Origin: Bacteroidales bacterium
GTDB taxonomy: Bacteria; Bacteroidota; Bacteroidia; Bacteroidales; UBA932
Assembly (NCBI GenBank): GCA_017938925.1
Contig: JAGBAO010000012.1
Span: 84,134 to 148,133 of the forward strand
DNA: 64,000 nt
Reading direction: 5' to 3'
Part shown: positions 25,818 through 34,971 of the stretch, in pieces
Layout: each line of letters opens with the position of its first letter
Position numbering within the stretch: the stretch's first letter is position 1
Made by a program: the position numbers and the translations under genes
Notes under the pieces: model-generated
Seen by the model: the letters and a program-made list of their open reading frames with translations, nothing else
Databases searched by the model: none
What the model was told of the DNA's origin: nothing

Positions 25818-27236
25818 ATGAAAAAGTGTCACAAATGGTGTGCGGCAGCACTGCTGGTGGCGGTGGTCGCAATGTTCGTGGTCTATAAGGCTGTGAACCG
25901 TGTTCCTTCGGCAGAACTTCCTCAGAATGAGAGGGTTTATGCAATCTTTGAAGACGGAGGATGCTTGAGTTGCCATAGTGCGGATCCTAAGTTGCCGTTC
26001 TATGCAAAGCTGCCTGTGGCAGGAAAGGTGGTGATGAAGGATATCGATTCGGGATATCGTGCCTTCGACATGACTGCCATGATGGAAAAGATCAAGCTTG
26101 ACGAGCCTGTAAGTGCTGTTGATCTGGCAAAGGTCGAGAAGGTGGTCCTGGATGACCGTATGCCGATGCCGAAGTATTATCTGGTGCATTGGGGAAGCTC
26201 TATGACCACTGAGAAAAGGGCTATAGTTCTTGACTGGGTGAGGGAAGAACGGATGTCGATGTATCACGACGATCTTCCTGAGGAGCGTGCTGCTGAGCCT
26301 GTCAGGCCGATAGATCATGAACTGACGACAGATCCTGCTAAGGTCGCTCTTGGATTCGCCCTTTTCCACGATCCTCGTCTTTCTGTTGACAACACGGTTT
26401 CTTGCGCAACCTGTCATGCCCTGGAGACGGCTGGTGTGGACAATCATAGATATTCTCACGGAGTGAACGACCTTCTCGGAGGCGTGAATGCTCCTACGGT
26501 ATATAACGCAGTATATAATTTCGTCCAGTTCTGGGACGGCCGTGCGGCGACTCTGGCCGATCAGGCTGCCGGTCCGCCGCTCAATCCTGTGGAGATGGCT
26601 TCGCCTTCATTCGATGACATCATCGCAAAGCTCAAGGCGGACAGGAAGTTCAGCAGGGAGTTCCTGAAGGTTTATCCTGACGGAATCACCCAGGCCAACA
26701 TTACAGATGCAATCGAGGAGTTCGAACGCACTCTGATCACTCCTGATTCCCGTTTCGACAAATGGCTTCGCGGAGATGATTCTGCTATAACCGAGCAGGA
26801 ACTCCATGGATATGAGCTCTTCAAGCAGTATGACTGTGCAACCTGCCATGTGGGACAGAATCTCGGAGGCCTCTCATACGAACTCATGGGACTTCGCCGC
26901 CACTATTTCGCAGACCGAGGCACGGAACTCACTCACGAGGACAACGGCCGCTGGAAAGAGACTCAGCTGGAGCGCGACCGTCACCGCTTCAAGGTGCCGG
27001 GACTCAGAAACGTCGAGCACACATGGCCGTATTACCATGATGGCACCCGTGAGCATCTTGAAGATGCTGTAAGAGATATGGGACTGTATCAGAGCGGAGT
27101 GGAACTGACCGATGCTCAGGTGAATGATATAACTGCTTTCCTGAAGACCCTGACTGGAGAATATCAGGGAGTGCCAATCACAACAACGAATTCACGTGAC
27201 AATATCGACGGTCATGACCATGACCACGATCATTAG
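25818..27236 (+). CDS. Tri-haem cytochrome c peroxidase
   Basis: This 472-aa periplasmic, membrane-anchored enzyme reduces hydrogen peroxide. An N-terminal anchor (ALLVAVVAMFVVYKA) precedes an extra haem domain with C49-L-S-C52-H53. The classical di-haem peroxidase follows: C196-A-T-C199-H200 for the peroxidatic haem and C340-A-T-C343-H344 for the electron-transfer haem. The FWDGRA motif and the VPGLRNVEHTWPYYHDGT block are family features. The three-haem arrangement resembles E. coli YhjA (Ccp), which takes electrons from quinol. The protein ends in a His/Asp-rich tail (DGHDHDHDH) that may bind metal. Confidence 0.93.
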   Translation: MKKCHKWCAAALLVAVVAMFVVYKAVNRVPSAELPQNERVYAIFEDGGCLSCHSADPKLPFYAKLPVAGKVVMKDIDSGYRAFDMTAMMEKIKLDEPVSAVDLAKVEKVVLDDRMPMPKYYLVHWGSSMTTEKRAIVLDWVREERMSMYHDDLPEERAAEPVRPIDHELTTDPAKVALGFALFHDPRLSVDNTVSCATCHALETAGVDNHRYSHGVNDLLGGVNAPTVYNAVYNFVQFWDGRAATLADQAAGPPLNPVEMASPSFDDIIAKLKADRKFSREFLKVYPDGITQANITDAIEEFERTLITPDSRFDKWLRGDDSAITEQELHGYELFKQYDCATCHVGQNLGGLSYELMGLRRHYFADRGTELTHEDNGRWKETQLERDRHRFKVPGLRNVEHTWPYYHDGTREHLEDAVRDMGLYQSGVELTDAQVNDITAFLKTLTGEYQGVPITTTNSRDNIDGHDHDHDH

Positions 27237-27334
27237 AAGGTTAAATCCTTGAAAAGGCCCCTTTTTGAGGATCTGACCTGAAAAATACCTCTTAAATCCT
27301 CAATTTGCCCTCAATTTGCGGATTTGAAACTAAT

Positions 27335-27360
27335 AAGGAGCTCACTGAGCTCCTTTTTTC
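27335..27360 (+). terminator. Terminator embedded in the 3' end of the convergent carrier gene
   Basis: AAGGAGCTCA (27335-27344) pairs with TGAGCTCCTT (27346-27355), and T residues continue to 27359. It serves the plus-strand peroxidase, but its bases also encode the last codons and stop of the minus-strand DAACS gene. Confidence 0.85.
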
Positions 27361-28508
27361 ATCAACCGGTCGATGATTATCGCGATGGCTCCGTCGCCCG
27401 TGACGTTGCAGGCCGTGCCGAAACTGTCCATAGCAATGTACAGGGCGATCATCAGGGCCTGGGCCTCCTGGTCGAAACCGAGCATGCTCTGCAGAAGCCC
27501 GAGAGCTGCCATTATCGCTCCTCCAGGCACTCCAGGTGCTGCTACCATTGTGATTCCCAGCATGCAGATGAAGCCGAAGAACATACCGAAGTCATAATGC
27601 GAACCTTGCATGATCATGAGTGCGAGTGCGCATGCCACTATCTTCAGCGTGCTTCCAGACATATGGATAGTCGCGCATAGCGGTACAGTGAAGCCGGCGA
27701 TATCCTCTGAAACTCCGTTGCGACGTGTCTGTTCAAGAGTGACCGGAATCGTAGCAGCGGAAGACTGTGTGCCAAGGGCAGTGAAATAGGCCGGCATCAT
27801 TGTCCAGAGCAGTTTGAAAGGATTCTTTCTGGCGAATCCGCCTGCCACGCAGAACTGAAGGAGGAGTATGCCTATATGTATAAGGAATATGATTCCTATG
27901 ATCTTGATGAAGACGGTGAGTATCTCGAATACCTGACCCACATAGGTCATATTAAGGAATATGCCGAATATATAAAGCGGCAGGAGAGGGATGATCGCAG
28001 TCTTTATGGTCTTGATGACTATCTCTTCAAAACCATGCGCGGCATCCATCAGTGTCTTGTGCCGGGTAGCGGCAAGACCAAGACCGAGGGTGAATGCAAG
28101 CACCAGGGCTGTCATCACTCCCATCAGCGGTGGAATGGTCACCGAGAAAAACGGAGTCGGCTCATTTGCTGCAGCTACCTCCTGCACGGACTGCCCGGTC
28201 TGAATCATGGAAGGAAACAGGGCGGCCCCGGTCAGATAAGAGACAAGTCCGGCAAAAATGGTTGAGAAATATGCAATGAGCACGGTAACAAGCAGCATTT
28301 TTCCTGCCTTTCCTCCGATATCACCGATAGCAGTCGTAACAAGTCCCACTATTATAAGTGGAATGGCAAATCCCAGAAACTGGCTGAATATTCCGTTGAA
28401 TGTCAGGAATATACGCACGCACCACTCGGGTGCGATGAGGCCGGATCCGATACCAAGCGCTATTGCAATCAGAATCTTTCCCAGGATTCCGATCTTCAGT
28501 TTTTTCAT
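27342..28508 (-). CDS. Dicarboxylate/amino acid:cation symporter (DAACS family)
   Basis: This 388-aa inner-membrane secondary carrier belongs to the glutamate/aspartate/serine symporter fold. The serine-rich hairpin is in ALGTQSSAATIPVTL, and the second hairpin and substrate region is AAPGVPGGAIMAAL. The NVTGDGAIAIII segment near the C-terminus is the conserved cation and substrate site. SstT-like serine/threonine or GltP-like glutamate transport are both possible. The gene lies 26 nt downstream of the aldehyde dehydrogenase gene. Its last codons double as the opposing terminator. Confidence 0.92.
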   Translation of the reverse strand: MKKLKIGILGKILIAIALGIGSGLIAPEWCVRIFLTFNGIFSQFLGFAIPLIIVGLVTTAIGDIGGKAGKMLLVTVLIAYFSTIFAGLVSYLTGAALFPSMIQTGQSVQEVAAANEPTPFFSVTIPPLMGVMTALVLAFTLGLGLAATRHKTLMDAAHGFEEIVIKTIKTAIIPLLPLYIFGIFLNMTYVGQVFEILTVFIKIIGIIFLIHIGILLLQFCVAGGFARKNPFKLLWTMMPAYFTALGTQSSAATIPVTLEQTRRNGVSEDIAGFTVPLCATIHMSGSTLKIVACALALMIMQGSHYDFGMFFGFICMLGITMVAAPGVPGGAIMAALGLLQSMLGFDQEAQALMIALYIAMDSFGTACNVTGDGAIAIIIDRLMKKGAQ

Positions 28509-28534
28509 AGTCAGGGGTTATTGGTCTTATGTGG

Positions 28535-29917
28535 TTATAAAAATTTCTTTACAAGTCCGAACAGCTTGTAAGGCATATATCGGAACGGAAGGTCGATCCA
28601 TGTTCCGGTGGATATTATCGATCTTGTATGGCTGAACGCTTCGAAACTCTCCTTTGCGTGGTATCTTCCCATTCCTGAGTTTCCGACTCCTCCGAAAGGC
28701 ACGTTCTCGTTGGCGATGTGCATTATGACATCGTTGATGCAGCCTCCTCCGGAAGAAGTCCTGCTTATCATCTCCCATCCGTCCTCTTCCTTGCCGAAAT
28801 AATAGAAGGCAAGCGGCTTTTCTCGCGAGGTCACGAAATCAATGACCGTGTTCTGGAAGTCGTCTTCGATGGTGATGACAGGAAAGACCGGACCGAAGAT
28901 CTCTTCAGTCATGACAGGGGAGTCAAGAGGGGGATTGTCGAGCAGAGTCGGCTCAATGAACCGTGAAGCTGCGTCAAATGAGCCGCCATACAGGATCTGT
29001 GACTCCTTTATATATCCTGTCACACGCTCGAATGCCTTGTCGTTGACCATCCTCACATAATGCCTGTCAGCCTTTATATCCTCTCCATGCAGATTCCTGA
29101 CTTCTTTCGCAAATGCCTTGACAAAGGCATCTTTGACCTCCTTGTGGATGAGGATATAGTCAGGCGCAATGCAGGTCTGGCCGCTGTTCAGGGTCTTTCC
29201 CCAGGCGATGCGCCTTGCCGCTATCTGGATATCTGCCGTCCTGTCGATTATGCACGGACTCTTTCCTCCAAGTTCCAGGACAACCGGTGTGAGATTCCTG
29301 GCTGCAGCGGCCATGACGGTCTTTGCCAGTGCAGGGCTTCCGGTGAAAAAGATGAGGTCCCATCGCAGTCCGAGCAGGGCGGTGTTGACATCCCTGTTGC
29401 CCTGAACCACTGCAATGTATTGCTCTTCAAAGGTTTCCGAGATCATGTCTGCGATTACCTGCGACACGTGAGGGACATATGGTGATGGCTTGAGGACTGC
29501 TGTGCAGCCTGAGGATATTGCCCCCACAAGAGGATTCAGAAGCAGCTGGACAGGATAGTTCCAAGGAGAGATGATCAGAGAGTTTCCCAGCGGCTCCTTG
29601 ACGATATGACTGCGGGATGGGAACAGTTTGAGAGGAGTGTATGCCCTCTTGCGGCGTGCCCATCCGGATACATGCTTCCTATGCAGCCTGATTTCCGCTT
29701 TGATTATGCTGATCTCTGTCAGAAATGCCTCCTCGTAAGACTTGTGAAGATCCTCCCAGAGAGCATCGCAAAGCTTTGCCTCCCATTTGTCCAGAGCCTT
29801 TGCAAACCTGTCCAGCATATTCCTGCGGAACTTCACGTCAAGTGTCTTCCCGGTCCTGAAATATGCCTTCTGAGCATCTGCAATGCTGATTATTCTGTCT
29901 GATGCCGTATTCTCCAT
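28535..29917 (-). CDS. Aldehyde dehydrogenase, class 3-like
   Basis: This 460-aa NAD(P)-dependent enzyme oxidises aldehydes to acids. The catalytic cysteine is in NSGQTCIAPDY and the general base Glu in LELGGKSPCIID. The early motif SPWNYPVQLLLNPLVGAI matches class 3 (fatty or aromatic aldehyde) enzymes, and the C-terminus contains the expected hydrophobic patch (LPFRYMPYKLFGLVKKFL). It lies between kdsC (15 nt upstream) and the DAACS carrier, probably in one operon. Its substrate is unknown. Confidence 0.93.
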   Translation of the reverse strand: MENTASDRIISIADAQKAYFRTGKTLDVKFRRNMLDRFAKALDKWEAKLCDALWEDLHKSYEEAFLTEISIIKAEIRLHRKHVSGWARRKRAYTPLKLFPSRSHIVKEPLGNSLIISPWNYPVQLLLNPLVGAISSGCTAVLKPSPYVPHVSQVIADMISETFEEQYIAVVQGNRDVNTALLGLRWDLIFFTGSPALAKTVMAAAARNLTPVVLELGGKSPCIIDRTADIQIAARRIAWGKTLNSGQTCIAPDYILIHKEVKDAFVKAFAKEVRNLHGEDIKADRHYVRMVNDKAFERVTGYIKESQILYGGSFDAASRFIEPTLLDNPPLDSPVMTEEIFGPVFPVITIEDDFQNTVIDFVTSREKPLAFYYFGKEEDGWEMISRTSSGGGCINDVIMHIANENVPFGGVGNSGMGRYHAKESFEAFSHTRSIISTGTWIDLPFRYMPYKLFGLVKKFL

Positions 29918-29932
29918 AACAATTTGTCCCTG

Positions 29933-30463
29933 TCAGAACATCTTATAGTAAACGTCCAGATCGACCTCCCATGTGCCGTGCTGTCTCATGACCATTTCGA
30001 GGGTCTTGCGCACACACTGCTTTCCGCCTGGCATGTCGCTGACGTAGTCTGCCGCATCCTTGGCTTCCTGCACTGCGTCAGACGGGCATACACCGCATCC
30101 GCATGCCTTCAGCACCGGAATGTCCGGCAGGTCGTCTCCGAAATACATGACCTCCTCCGGCTGGAGTCCGTGCTTCCTGCAGAAGTCCTCGAAGTCATAC
30201 ATCTTGATCCTTGAGCCGAGATAGACGTCCTCCTCCTTGAATCCGCACTGCTTGAGTCTGCGCGGAATGCTCAGAGAGCGCCCTCCTGTGATGGCACCAA
30301 GATGGTAGCCCTTCATAGCTGCCATTCTCATGCCGAACGAGTCTTTTGCGTCGAATGTTCTGAGAAGTTCGCCTTCAAGGGTCGCCAGAATGCCTCCGTC
30401 AGTCATCACTCCATCGATATCGAAGACGAAGGCCTTGATCTTGCTGAATTTTTCGGTCATCAC
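29933..30463 (-). CDS. kdsC: 3-deoxy-D-manno-octulosonate 8-phosphate phosphatase (KdsC-type HAD)
   Basis: This 176-aa HAD-family phosphatase removes phosphate from Kdo-8-phosphate in lipopolysaccharide core synthesis. The nucleophile and acid are D15 and D17 in FVFDIDGVMTDG. The later motif FGDDLPDIPVL supplies the metal-binding acids. The short length without a cap domain is typical of KdsC tetramers. No kdsA, kdsB or kdsD lies beside it in this window. It starts 3 nt after the DUF3467 stop codon. Confidence 0.9.
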   Translation of the reverse strand: MMTEKFSKIKAFVFDIDGVMTDGGILATLEGELLRTFDAKDSFGMRMAAMKGYHLGAITGGRSLSIPRRLKQCGFKEEDVYLGSRIKMYDFEDFCRKHGLQPEEVMYFGDDLPDIPVLKACGCGVCPSDAVQEAKDAADYVSDMPGGKQCVRKTLEMVMRQHGTWEVDLDVYYKMF

Positions 30464-30466
30464 TCC

Positions 30467-30775
30467 TTACGATTTAGCTCCTCCACCGAATCCTCCCATT
30501 GGGAAAGTTGCCTTCGGACCGTTTGCAAAAGTGATCTGACCGTTCTGGGCCTCATATTTTGCGATGTTGTCCTGGAGTGCGAGGAACAGTCTCTTTGCGT
30601 GCTCCGGAGTCATGATGATCCTGTTGCCTACCTCCGGCTTCTGAAGGCCGGGGAGCATTGTCGCGAAGTCGATGATGAACTCGCTGTGCGAGTGGGTGAT
30701 GATCGCGAGATTTGAATAGGAACCCTTTGCCACTTCCGGCTTGAGTTCGATCTTGATTTCCTTTTCGTTTTCCAT
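30467..30775 (-). CDS. DUF3467 domain protein
   Basis: This 102-aa protein reads MENEKEIKIELKPEVAKGSY at the start and has the DUF3467 core (YSNLAIITHSHSEFIIDFA, then RIIMTPEHAKRLFLALQDNI). The C-terminus is Gly-rich (MGGFGGGAKS). DUF3467 proteins are small, cytoplasmic and of unknown function. The start at 30775 is supported by the -7 box 24 nt upstream; the frame stays open far into valS on the opposite strand, which is a shadow. It is the first gene of the DUF3467-kdsC-ALDH-DAACS operon. Confidence 0.88.
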   Translation of the reverse strand: MENEKEIKIELKPEVAKGSYSNLAIITHSHSEFIIDFATMLPGLQKPEVGNRIIMTPEHAKRLFLALQDNIAKYEAQNGQITFANGPKATFPMGGFGGGAKS

Positions 30776-30799
30776 AATCTTTCTATATGTCATTTTATG

Positions 30800-30807
30800 C
30801 AAAAATA
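30800..30807 (-). promoter_or_regulatory. -7 box of the DUF3467-kdsC operon
   Basis: The minus strand reads TATTTTTG, 24 nt before the DUF3467 ATG. It lies 13 bp from the divergent valS box. Confidence 0.6.
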
Positions 30808-30820
30808 GTGAATTTTTTAG

Positions 30821-30828
30821 TATCTTTG
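30821..30828 (+). promoter_or_regulatory. -7 box of valS
   Basis: TATCTTTG, with a leader of about 50 nt before the valS ATG at 30887. No -33 TTTG is seen at normal spacing. Confidence 0.55.
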
Positions 30829-30886
30829 CATGTTTTGCACCTGAACGGTGATTATTAATAGGATAACGAATTAAAATTAAGAATAT

Positions 30887-33529
30887 ATGGAACTGCCAGC
30901 AAAGTACGATCCGGCCTTGACGGAGGACAAATGGTATGCCTATTGGCTTGAGAACAAGTTTTTTCATTCGGAGCCTGATGAAAGGGAGCCGTACACCATA
31001 GTGATTCCGCCACCAAACGTGACAGGAATCCTTCATATGGGCCATGTGCTCAACAATACATTGAACGACGTGCTTGTCCGCAAGGCAAGGATGGACGGAA
31101 AGAACGCATGCTGGGTGCCAGGAACGGACCATGCATCGATAGCTACCGAGAACAAGGTGGTGCAGAAGCTCGCGGCTGAAGGCATAAAGAAGGAAGACCT
31201 CACCCGTGAGGAGTTCCTCAAGCATGCATGGGAGTGGAAGGAGAAGCACGGAGGCATCATCCTCAGCCAGCTCCGCAAGCTCGGAGCCTCCTGCGACTGG
31301 GACAGGACCAAGTTCACTATGGATCCTGAACTGAGCGAAGCCGTAATCAGCACTTTCGTATATTTCTACAACAAGGGCTATATATACAGAGGTGTGAGAA
31401 TGGTGAACTGGGATCCTGTCGGTCTGACTGCCGTCAGTGATGAGGAAGTGGTTCACAAGGACACCGTCAGCAAGTTCTATCATCTGAGATATTTCATCTC
31501 GGACGGTAATGGAAATCCTACAGACAAATACATCATCATCGCCACAACCCGTCCGGAGACAATCATGGCGGATGCTGCGATCTGTATCAACCCTGAGGAT
31601 GAGAGATATCACTGCCTCAAGGGAAAGAAGGTGCTTATCCCGCTGATCAACAAGGAGATTCCTGTGATCGAGGACAGCTATGTAGCGATGGATTTCGGTA
31701 CAGGATGCCTCAAGGTGACTCCGGCTCACGACGTGAATGACTACGAGATCGGAATGAGACATAATCTTCCGGTTCTGGACATCATCGACGATCATGGCCG
31801 TCTGAACGAGAAGGCTCAGATCCTTGTAGGGGAGGACCGTTTCGATGCCCGCAAGAAGATCGTAAAGATGCTTGAGGAGGCAGGAAACCTTGAAAAGATG
31901 GAGGATTACACTTCTCCGGTCGGATATTCGGAGAGAACAAACGCTGTCATCGAGCCAAGGCTCTCCATGCAGTGGTTCCTCAAGATGGAGGCCCTCGCAA
32001 AGGACGCTCTCGAGTCTGTTGAGAGCGGAAACGTGAAGCTCATTCCGGACAAATACCGCAACACATACCGTCACTGGATGGAGAACGTGCGTGACTGGTG
32101 CATCTCGCGTCAGCTCTGGTGGGGACAGCGCATCCCGGCGTATTATCTGCCTGACGGACAGGTTGTTGTGGCCGAGACACCGGAAAAGGCTCTGGAAGCA
32201 GCTCAGAAAATCGACGCTTCACTCACCGCTGCCGATCTGAGACAGGATGAGGACGTGCTCGACACATGGTTCTCTTCATGGCTCTGGCCGATTTCGGTGT
32301 TTGACACCAACAAGGCAGGTCATCCTGAGGCAGAACCGAACAAGGATCTTGCATATTACTATCCGACAAATGACCTGGTGACAGGACCGGACATCCTTTT
32401 CTTCTGGGTTGCCCGCATGATCATGGCAGGAAACGAGTTCATGAACGATGTTCCGTTCCGTAACGTATATCTCACAGGTATCGTACGTGACAAGCTCGGA
32501 CGCAAGATGTCCAAGACTCTCGGCAACTCTCCGGATCCGCTCGACCTGATTGCCAAGTATGGTGCTGACGCAGTGCGTCTGGGTATGCTTCTGTGCAGTT
32601 CGGCAGGAAACGATATCCTTTACGATGAGTCTCAGATCGAGCAGGGACGTAACTTTAATAACAAGGTATGGAATGCATTCCGCCTTGTGACCGGCTGGAA
32701 TGTGGATGAGGCAGCCCGTCAGCCTGAGGCTTCTGCAGTTGCAGTCAAGTGGTTCGAGAACAAGCTCAGCCAGGTGGTGGAGACTGTGGAGGATCATTTC
32801 TCAAAATTCCGTATCTCGGATGCTCTCATGGCAATCTACAAGCTCTTCTGGGATGATTTCTGCGCATGGTATCTTGAGGCAGTGAAGCCGGCATATGGCG
32901 CAGGAATAGACAAGGTTACATATGACGCTACAATAGGCTTCTTCGATGCCCTCCTGAAGATGATCCACCCTATCATGCCGTTCATTACAGAGGAACTCTG
33001 GCAGAATATGGCAGAGCGCAAGGCAGGGGAGACCATCATGAACCAGCGTTACCCTCAGGCAAAGCCTTACGATGCGGAGTTCATCACAGCATTCGAGATG
33101 GCTTGCGAGGCGGTTGCAGGTGTAAGAAACATCCGTCAGAGCAAGGGTCTGTCTCCGAGAGAGGCTCTCAGCCTTGTGATCAAGGGTGAGTTCCCTTCTG
33201 AGGTCCTGCCGGTTGTCGTTAAGCTTGCCAATGTCACTGTCGATGAGGCGGAAGGTGATATGTCGGCGACTCAGCGTTTCATGGTAAGGACTGTGGAGAT
33301 GTTCGTTCCTCTGACAGGTCTTGTAAATGTGGAAGAGGAGATCGCCAAGCTCGAAGCAGAGCTCGCATACCAGCAGAAATTCCTCGAATCTGTGCGGAAG
33401 AAACTCTCAAATGAGCGTTTCGTTGCCAATGCACCTGAGGCTGTGGTGGCAGTGGAGCGTAAGAAGGAGGCAGATTCGCTTTCAAAGATAGAAAGTATTA
33501 CTGCTTCTCTTAACTCATTGAAGAAATAA
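30887..33529 (+). CDS. valS: Valyl-tRNA synthetase
   Basis: This class Ia synthetase of 880 aa charges tRNA-Val. The HIGH motif appears as ILHMGHVLN, in [15 protein letters not shown], and the KMSKS loop as [14 protein letters not shown]. The editing domain lies between them ([10 protein letters not shown], then [12 protein letters not shown]). The C-terminal coiled-coil arm is present ([20 protein letters not shown]). Length is normal. It is divergent from the DUF3467 operon. Confidence 0.98.
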   Translation: MELPAKYDPALTEDKWYAYWLENKFFHSEPDEREPYTIVIPPPNVTGILHMGHVLNNTLNDVLVRKARMDGKNACWVPGTDHASIATENKVVQKLAAEGIKKEDLTREEFLKHAWEWKEKHGGIILSQLRKLGASCDWDRTKFTMDPELSEAVISTFVYFYNKGYIYRGVRMVNWDPVGLTAVSDEEVVHKDTVSKFYHLRYFISDGNGNPTDKYIIIATTRPETIMADAAICINPEDERYHCLKGKKVLIPLINKEIPVIEDSYVAMDFGTGCLKVTPAHDVNDYEIGMRHNLPVLDIIDDHGRLNEKAQILVGEDRFDARKKIVKMLEEAGNLEKMEDYTSPVGYSERTNAVIEPRLSMQWFLKMEALAKDALESVESGNVKLIPDKYRNTYRHWMENVRDWCISRQLWWGQRIPAYYLPDGQVVVAETPEKALEAAQKIDASLTAADLRQDEDVLDTWFSSWLWPISVFDTNKAGHPEAEPNKDLAYYYPTNDLVTGPDILFFWVARMIMAGNEFMNDVPFRNVYLTGIVRDKLGRKMSKTLGNSPDPLDLIAKYGADAVRLGMLLCSSAGNDILYDESQIEQGRNFNNKVWNAFRLVTGWNVDEAARQPEASAVAVKWFENKLSQVVETVEDHFSKFRISDALMAIYKLFWDDFCAWYLEAVKPAYGAGIDKVTYDATIGFFDALLKMIHPIMPFITEELWQNMAERKAGETIMNQRYPQAKPYDAEFITAFEMACEAVAGVRNIRQSKGLSPREALSLVIKGEFPSEVLPVVVKLANVTVDEAEGDMSATQRFMVRTVEMFVPLTGLVNVEEEIAKLEAELAYQQKFLESVRKKLSNERFVANAPEAVVAVERKKEADSLSKIESITASLNSLKK

Positions 33530-33546
33530 TACTAAAACAAAGTTGT

Positions 33547-33554
33547 TAACTTTG
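33547..33554 (+). promoter_or_regulatory. -7 box upstream of the thioesterase-tat cluster
   Basis: TAACTTTG, 14 nt before the ATG at 33569. A weak AU-rich inverted repeat (ATAACA-TTTT-TGTTAT) lies between the box and the start codon. Confidence 0.5.
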
Positions 33555-33568
33555 ATAACATTTTTGTT

Positions 33569-33973
33569 ATGGTAAAAACTGAGCATTTTCTTGAGGTCAG
33601 ATACTACGAGACCGACCAGATGGGGATCGTCCACCACTCGAACTACATAAGATATTTCGAGTGCGGGCGTAACGCCATGCTGAAGGAGATGGATCTGCCG
33701 ATAGAGAAGGTGGAAGAGGCAGGAGTCATGATGCCGGTTGTCGCTGTCGACTGCCGATACCGTACCCCGGCGAGAATGGGAGATACGCTTAGGATCGTGT
33801 CGATGATCGATACCATGCCCACAGCCAAGGTCGTCATCAAGAGCGAGATCTATAACCAGGACGATGCATTGGTCTGCTCGGGCAGTGTGACTCTCGGGTT
33901 CATTGATGCAGCGACAAGAAGGCCTGTAAGATGTCCTAAGATACTTGTCGATCTTTTTGCAGACAAAATTTAA
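33569..33973 (+). CDS. YbgC/FadM-type acyl-CoA thioesterase
   Basis: This 134-aa hotdog-fold thioesterase has the 4-hydroxybenzoyl-CoA thioesterase motif [20 protein letters not shown] near the N-terminus; the Asp in ETDQMG is the expected catalytic residue. YbgC-like proteins hydrolyse short or medium acyl-CoA or acyl-ACP thioesters and often sit with envelope genes. It begins a compact cluster and is followed 11 nt later by tatA. Confidence 0.9.
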   Translation: MVKTEHFLEVRYYETDQMGIVHHSNYIRYFECGRNAMLKEMDLPIEKVEEAGVMMPVVAVDCRYRTPARMGDTLRIVSMIDTMPTAKVVIKSEIYNQDDALVCSGSVTLGFIDAATRRPVRCPKILVDLFADKI

Positions 33974-33984
33974 ACTTAAACGAT

Positions 33985-34194
33985 ATGTCAACTTTATTCA
34001 TTGCACCTCTGGCTTTTGTCGGAATGTGGGAGGTGATCATCATCGCCCTTGTTATTCTTCTCATCTTTGGTGGAAAGAAGATTCCTGAACTGATGAAGGG
34101 TCTTGGCAAGGGAGTGAAGAACTTCAAGGAAGGAATGAAGGATGTCGAGGATGACGTCAAGGAGATAAAGAAGGAGATTGAATCAGACAAATAG
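33985..34194 (+). CDS. tatA: Twin-arginine translocase subunit TatA
   Basis: This 69-aa protein has one N-terminal helix ([22 protein letters not shown]). The [16 protein letters not shown] motif is the TatA/E hinge and amphipathic helix, and a charged tail ends in KEIESDK. TatA multimers form the transport path for folded proteins with twin-arginine signals. It directly precedes tatC. No separate TatB is present, as is usual in Bacteroidota. Confidence 0.95.
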   Translation: MSTLFIAPLAFVGMWEVIIIALVILLIFGGKKIPELMKGLGKGVKNFKEGMKDVEDDVKEIKKEIESDK

Positions 34195-34197
34195 GAA

Positions 34198-34965
34198 GTG
34201 AGCGAGCAGGCAATGTCCTTCTGGGATCACCTGGAAGATCTGAGAAAAAGCATAATACGCGTAGTCCTGGCATTGGTCGGGGCTACGGTATTTCTGTTTT
34301 TATTCAAGAACTTTCTTTTTGATGGGATTGTTCTTGCTCCGGCAGCCGGTAAGTCTCTGTTCTTCCGTCTGACAGGAGTCGATTTTTCGCTTGATCTTGT
34401 GAACCTGGAAGTCGCCGCCCAGTTCATGATCCATATGAAGGTCACCTTCCTGGCAGCTCTGATTCTTGTTTTCCCATATTTCATATATGAAGTGTGGAAA
34501 TTCATAGCTCCTGCCTTGTATGAGAATGAACGTAAGGCAGTCAGGGGGGCTTTTTCATTTGCCTCGATACTCTTCTACCTCGGCGTGCTTGTGGGATACA
34601 TGGTGATATTTCCCGTGATGCTGTATTTCTTCGCGAACTATCAGGTGAGTCCGGATGTCCCCAACACGTTTTCGCTTTCTTCATATATATCATTGCTGGT
34701 TTCCACTGTGCTGGCTTTCGGTATCGTGTTCGAATTTCCGACAGTGATCGCACTGTTGTCGGCTCTGGGGATTGTCACAAAGCAGATCTTGAAGAAATAC
34801 CGCAAGTATGCCTTCTGTGCTGTACTTATTCTGGCAGCAATCATCACCCCGACGGGAGATCCTTTTTCACTGATGGTCTGCTCGATTCCTATCTATCTTC
34901 TTTACGAGTTCGGCATAATCATCAGCCGTAAGGGTGATGAAGAAGTGGAAGATACTGAAAATTAA
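34198..34965 (+). CDS. tatC: Twin-arginine translocase subunit TatC
   Basis: This 255-aa protein with six membrane helices binds twin-arginine signal peptides. The family motifs are SFWDHLEDLRKSIIR at the N-terminus, FPYFIYEVWKFIAPALYENERK after helix two, and ITPTGDPFSLMVCSIPIYLLYE. The open frame begins with a GTG 3 nt after the tatA stop; the internal ATG at 34213 (MSFWDHLEDL) is an equally likely start. Confidence 0.95.
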   Translation: MSEQAMSFWDHLEDLRKSIIRVVLALVGATVFLFLFKNFLFDGIVLAPAAGKSLFFRLTGVDFSLDLVNLEVAAQFMIHMKVTFLAALILVFPYFIYEVWKFIAPALYENERKAVRGAFSFASILFYLGVLVGYMVIFPVMLYFFANYQVSPDVPNTFSLSSYISLLVSTVLAFGIVFEFPTVIALLSALGIVTKQILKKYRKYAFCAVLILAAIITPTGDPFSLMVCSIPIYLLYEFGIIISRKGDEEVEDTEN

Positions 34966-34971
34966 GAGACT

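Noticed and set aside
30776-32074. Long minus-strand open frame continuous with the DUF3467 gene (535 codons)
   Set aside because: The extension is antisense to valS, whose protein is unmistakable. The DUF3467 gene starts at 30775, just below a -7 box.
33555-33570. Hairpin over the thioesterase start codon (ATAACA-TTTT-TGTTAT)
   Set aside because: The stem is six A/U-rich pairs and would be very weak. It does not reach the standard of the inverted repeat at 13229.
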